A stretch of 14,578 nucleotides of DNA from assembly GCA_030597505.1 (NCBI GenBank), contig JAUVRS010000031.1, forward strand, positions 1 to 14,578, in the 5' to 3' direction. Position numbers and translations under genes: made by a program. Positions 12,075 through 14,578 of the stretch are shown here, piece after piece. Under the pieces are notes generated by a model that was given only the letters and a program-made list of their open reading frames with translations, made no database searches and had not been told where the DNA came from. The first letter of the stretch is position 1, and each line of letters starts with the position of its first letter. Origin of the DNA: Desulfobacteraceae bacterium. GTDB lineage: Bacteria > Desulfobacterota > DSM-4660 > Desulfatiglandales > Desulfatiglandaceae.

Positions 12075-14578
12075 ATGAACGTAACGCGTCGCGATTTTTT
12101 TAAGATCACCGGAGCCTCTGTTGCAGGTGCAGCTATCATGGGTCTTGGTATCGATTTGGAGCCATTCAGATCGCATGCCCAGACGCTGAAACTCCGTTTT
12201 GCCAAAGAGTCAACGAGCATTTGTTGTTATTGTGCGGTGGGCTGTGGTGTGATTTGCAGCACCGGTGAAACAGGTTCAGAAAAAATTGTCAACATAGAGG
12301 GAGACCCTGATCATCCTGTCAATAAAGGTGCTCTTTGCGCAAAGGGCGCTGCACTGAGCCAATTGGTTAACAACGAAAACCGCATAACAACCCCCCTGTA
12401 TCGTGCCCCTTTCAGCGCCCAATGGCGGAAGGTGTCATGGGACTGGGCCCTCCCGCGCATCGCCAAAAGAATCAAACAAAGCCGGGATGCCAGTTTTATG
12501 GAAAGGAATTCCAAAGACCAGGTGGTCAACCACACCACCGGGATAGCAAGCGTGGGAAGCGCCGCTCTTGACAATGAGGAGTGCTGGCTTCTGCAGGCCA
12601 TGATGAGGTCCTTGGGTCTGGTCTATATTGAACACCAGGCCCGTATCTGACACAGCGCCACTGTTGCGGCTCTGGCAGAGTCGTTCGGGCGCGGTGCAAT
12701 GACAAATCACTGGATCGATATCCGGAACAGTGACTGTATCCTCGTTATGGGTTCCAATCCAGCTGAATGTCATCCCATATCCTTCAAATGGGTGACAGAG
12801 GCCATGAACCGTGGGGCAAAGCTGATCAGTGTTGACCCACGGTTTACCCGCACATCGGCAAAGGCAGATATTTATGCGGCCATGAGATCGGGTACCGATA
12901 TCGCGCTGCTGGGTGGGATGATCCGCTATATTATTGAGAAAAAAAAATATTTCAGGGAATATGTGGCCGCATATACCAATGGGGCATTTATTGTAGCCGA
13001 TTCCTTTGGTTTTAATGATGGCCTCTTCTCCGGCTTTGATCCCGGTAAGCGAAGATATGACAAAAGCCAGTGGGCCTTTTTGAAAGACGAAAAGGGGATT
13101 TCAAAAAAGGATCGGAGCCTGCAGGATCCCCGTTGTGTCTTCCAGCTGCTAAAGAAACATTACAGTCGATATGACATGGACACGGTATCCGCTGTCACCG
13201 GGACGTCCAAAAAAGATCTCGTGAAGATCTATGAGACATATGCGGCCACGGGTGAAAAAGGAAGGGCCGGAACCATCATGTACGCTATGGGATGGACCCA
13301 GCACACGGTGGGGACCCAGAACATCAGGACCATGGCCATCATTCAGCTGCTGCTGGGGAATATGGGCGTGGCTGGAGGCGGCGTTAACGCCCTGAGGGGT
13401 GAGTCCAATGTCCAGGGTTCAACAGACCATTGCCTCCTGTTCCACATCTTGCCCGGTTATCTCAAGGCCCCAAGGGCCTCCCAAGCAACCTTAGAGGAAT
13501 ATAACAAGAAAAATACCCCCGCGACCCAAGACCCCCTGAGCGCCAATTGGTGGGAAAACTATCCGAAATATTCGGTCAGCCTGCTCAAATCTTTTTTTGG
13601 GAAAAATGCAACCAGGGCCAATGACTTTGGGTACAACTGGCTCCCCAGGTTGGACGACGGTGTGTCCTATTCCTGGCTGGATCTGTTTGATGCCATGTAT
13701 AGGGGGAAAATGACCGGATTCTTTGCCTGGGGCCAGAACCCGGCCGCTTCGGGAGCCAATGCCAACAAAAACAGGGCGGCTATGGCAAAACTGGATTGGA
13801 TGGTCAATGTTAATATTTTTGATAACGAAACCGGGTCTTTCTGGAAGGGACCGGGCATGGACCCCAAAACGGTCAAGACCGAGGTTTTTTTTCTTCCGTG
13901 TGCGGTTTCGGTGGAAAAGGAGGGGTCCATTACAAACAGCGGGCGCTGGATGCAGTGGCGCTACAAGGCTGCCAATCCCCCTGGGGATGCTTTGCCGGAT
14001 GGGCAAATAATGGTGGCGCTTTTTAAGGAGGTGCAGTACCTGTATCAAAAGAACGGGGTGTTTCCCGAGCCGATCCTCAATCTTAAATGGGACTATGAAT
14101 CCCACGGTAAATTTGATCCCCACAAGGTGGCCAAGGAGATCAATGGTTACTTCCGGAGAGATATCACCGTAAAAGGCAAACGTTTTAAAAAAGGGGATCT
14201 TGTCCCCAGTTTTACTTTTCTCCAAAAGGATGGGTCTACCAGCAGCGGAAACTGGCTCTATTGTAACTCCTATACCAACCAAGGAAATATGGCGGCCAGG
14301 AGGGGCACGGTAGATAAGTCCGGGATCGGTCTTTATTCTGACTGGTCCTGGTGCTGGCCTCTTAACCGGCGCATCATCTACAACCGTGCCTCGGTTGACA
14401 CATACGGGAACCCCTGGGACAAGGAGCACCCGGTGATTCAGTTTAAGGGGAAGGCTGAGAACGGCAAGTATGTCTCCAAGAAGTGGGTCGGCGATGTGCC
14501 GGACGGGGGCTGGTATCCCATGAAGAACCCGGACGGAACGGAGCGAAAAGATACAAGGTATCCATTTATCATGAAACC
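12075..14578 (+). CDS. fdnG: Selenocysteine-containing formate dehydrogenase alpha subunit, FdnG type (3' end missing)
   Basis: Catalytic subunit of a periplasmic formate dehydrogenase oxidising formate to CO2. AAGGGA lies 6 bases before the ATG. The N terminus TRRDFFKITG is a twin-arginine signal followed by a hydrophobic stretch, so the folded protein is exported by Tat. A [4Fe-4S] site is formed by C50-x2-C53-x3-C57 and C88. The frame meets an in-frame TGA at 12648-12650 (residue 192), exactly where FdnG has selenocysteine (HQARI-Sec-HSATVAALA here, NQARV-Sec-HGPTVASLA in E. coli). It then runs open to the right edge: RGAMTNHWIDI, DPRFTRTSA, YAMGWTQHTVGTQNIRTMA, GVAGGGVNALRGESN and NSGRWMQW all follow E. 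coli FdnG. About 834 of roughly 1015 residues are present. The metal may be Mo or W. Beta and gamma subunit genes probably follow outside the window. A gene predictor that treats TGA as stop would split this gene. Confidence 0.95.
12660..12681 (+). promoter_or_regulatory. Bacterial SECIS-like hairpin for selenocysteine insertion
   Basis: Directly after the UGA (12648-12650), ACU-GU-UGC pairs with GCA-G-AGU around the apical loop GGCUCUG. UGC/GCA closes the loop and ACU/AGU forms the lower stem, with an unpaired U on the 5' side. The loop begins at the 18th base after UGA, as in E. coli fdhF (UGC-AGGUCU-GCA), and carries a similar G/U-rich loop for SelB. The pairing was drawn by eye. Confidence 0.6.

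Noticed and set aside
12648..12650. TGA as a nonsense mutation in the formate dehydrogenase gene
   Set aside because: It is at the exact selenocysteine position of FdnG, flanked by matching residues and followed by a SECIS-like hairpin.
13491..14429. A 312-codon minus-strand open frame
   Set aside because: It is antisense to the formate dehydrogenase, whose frame matches FdnG throughout; the minus-strand protein is proline- and glycine-rich and resembles nothing.

Overview
The window is bacterial, with moderate G+C. A selenocysteine-dependent, Tat-exported formate dehydrogenase of the FdnG type, a MoaA, a QueG-like iron-sulfur protein, and small intergenic elements rich in short G+T motifs suggest an anaerobic, possibly sulfate-reducing, deltaproteobacterium (Desulfobacterota). 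That assignment is an inference from gene content; no rRNA or other marker gene is present. There are no tRNA or rRNA genes, no CRISPR array and no complete insertion sequence.

Layout. (1) 1-2126, minus strand: a short-chain dehydrogenase/reductase followed by a thiamine-diphosphate enzyme resembling ILVBL/acetolactate synthase, which runs off the left edge. They look like a two-gene operon. (2) 2127-3297: a low-density stretch with the C-terminal remnant of a large TPR protein, a perfect 13-bp inverted repeat, and a 245-bp MITE-like element (2959-3203). The element has about 45-bp terminal inverted repeats and an exact 8-bp target duplication (GGTAAATG). (3) 3298-9337, plus strand: a BMP-family ABC importer operon in the order binding protein, permease, permease, Gpt-type purine phosphoribosyltransferase, ATPase, followed by a membrane-anchored protein of unknown function. 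(4) 9338-10575: a repeat-bearing spacer, then a minus-strand QueG-like protein. (5) 10576-10931: an AT-rich divergent promoter region. (6) 10932-14578, plus strand: moaA, then an FdnG-type formate dehydrogenase alpha subunit with an in-frame UGA (selenocysteine) and a SECIS-like hairpin just after it. This gene runs off the right edge.

How the genes may work together. The phosphoribosyltransferase lies inside the transporter operon and overlaps the ATPase gene by 4 bases. The simplest reading is uptake of a purine base or nucleoside coupled to its conversion to XMP/GMP in the cytoplasm. MoaA makes the first intermediate of the pterin cofactor that the neighbouring formate dehydrogenase needs. 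The SDR and thiamine-diphosphate enzyme may act in one catabolic route for a 2-hydroxyacyl or acyloin-type compound, but their substrate cannot be read from the sequence.

The most unusual items are the phosphoribosyltransferase embedded in the importer operon, the MITE with IS66-like signatures just upstream of that operon, the QueG relative lacking the usual first ferredoxin cysteine, and the moaA start overlapped by a small ORF with a better ribosome-binding site than moaA itself. I see nothing that clearly amounts to a wholly new multi-gene system.
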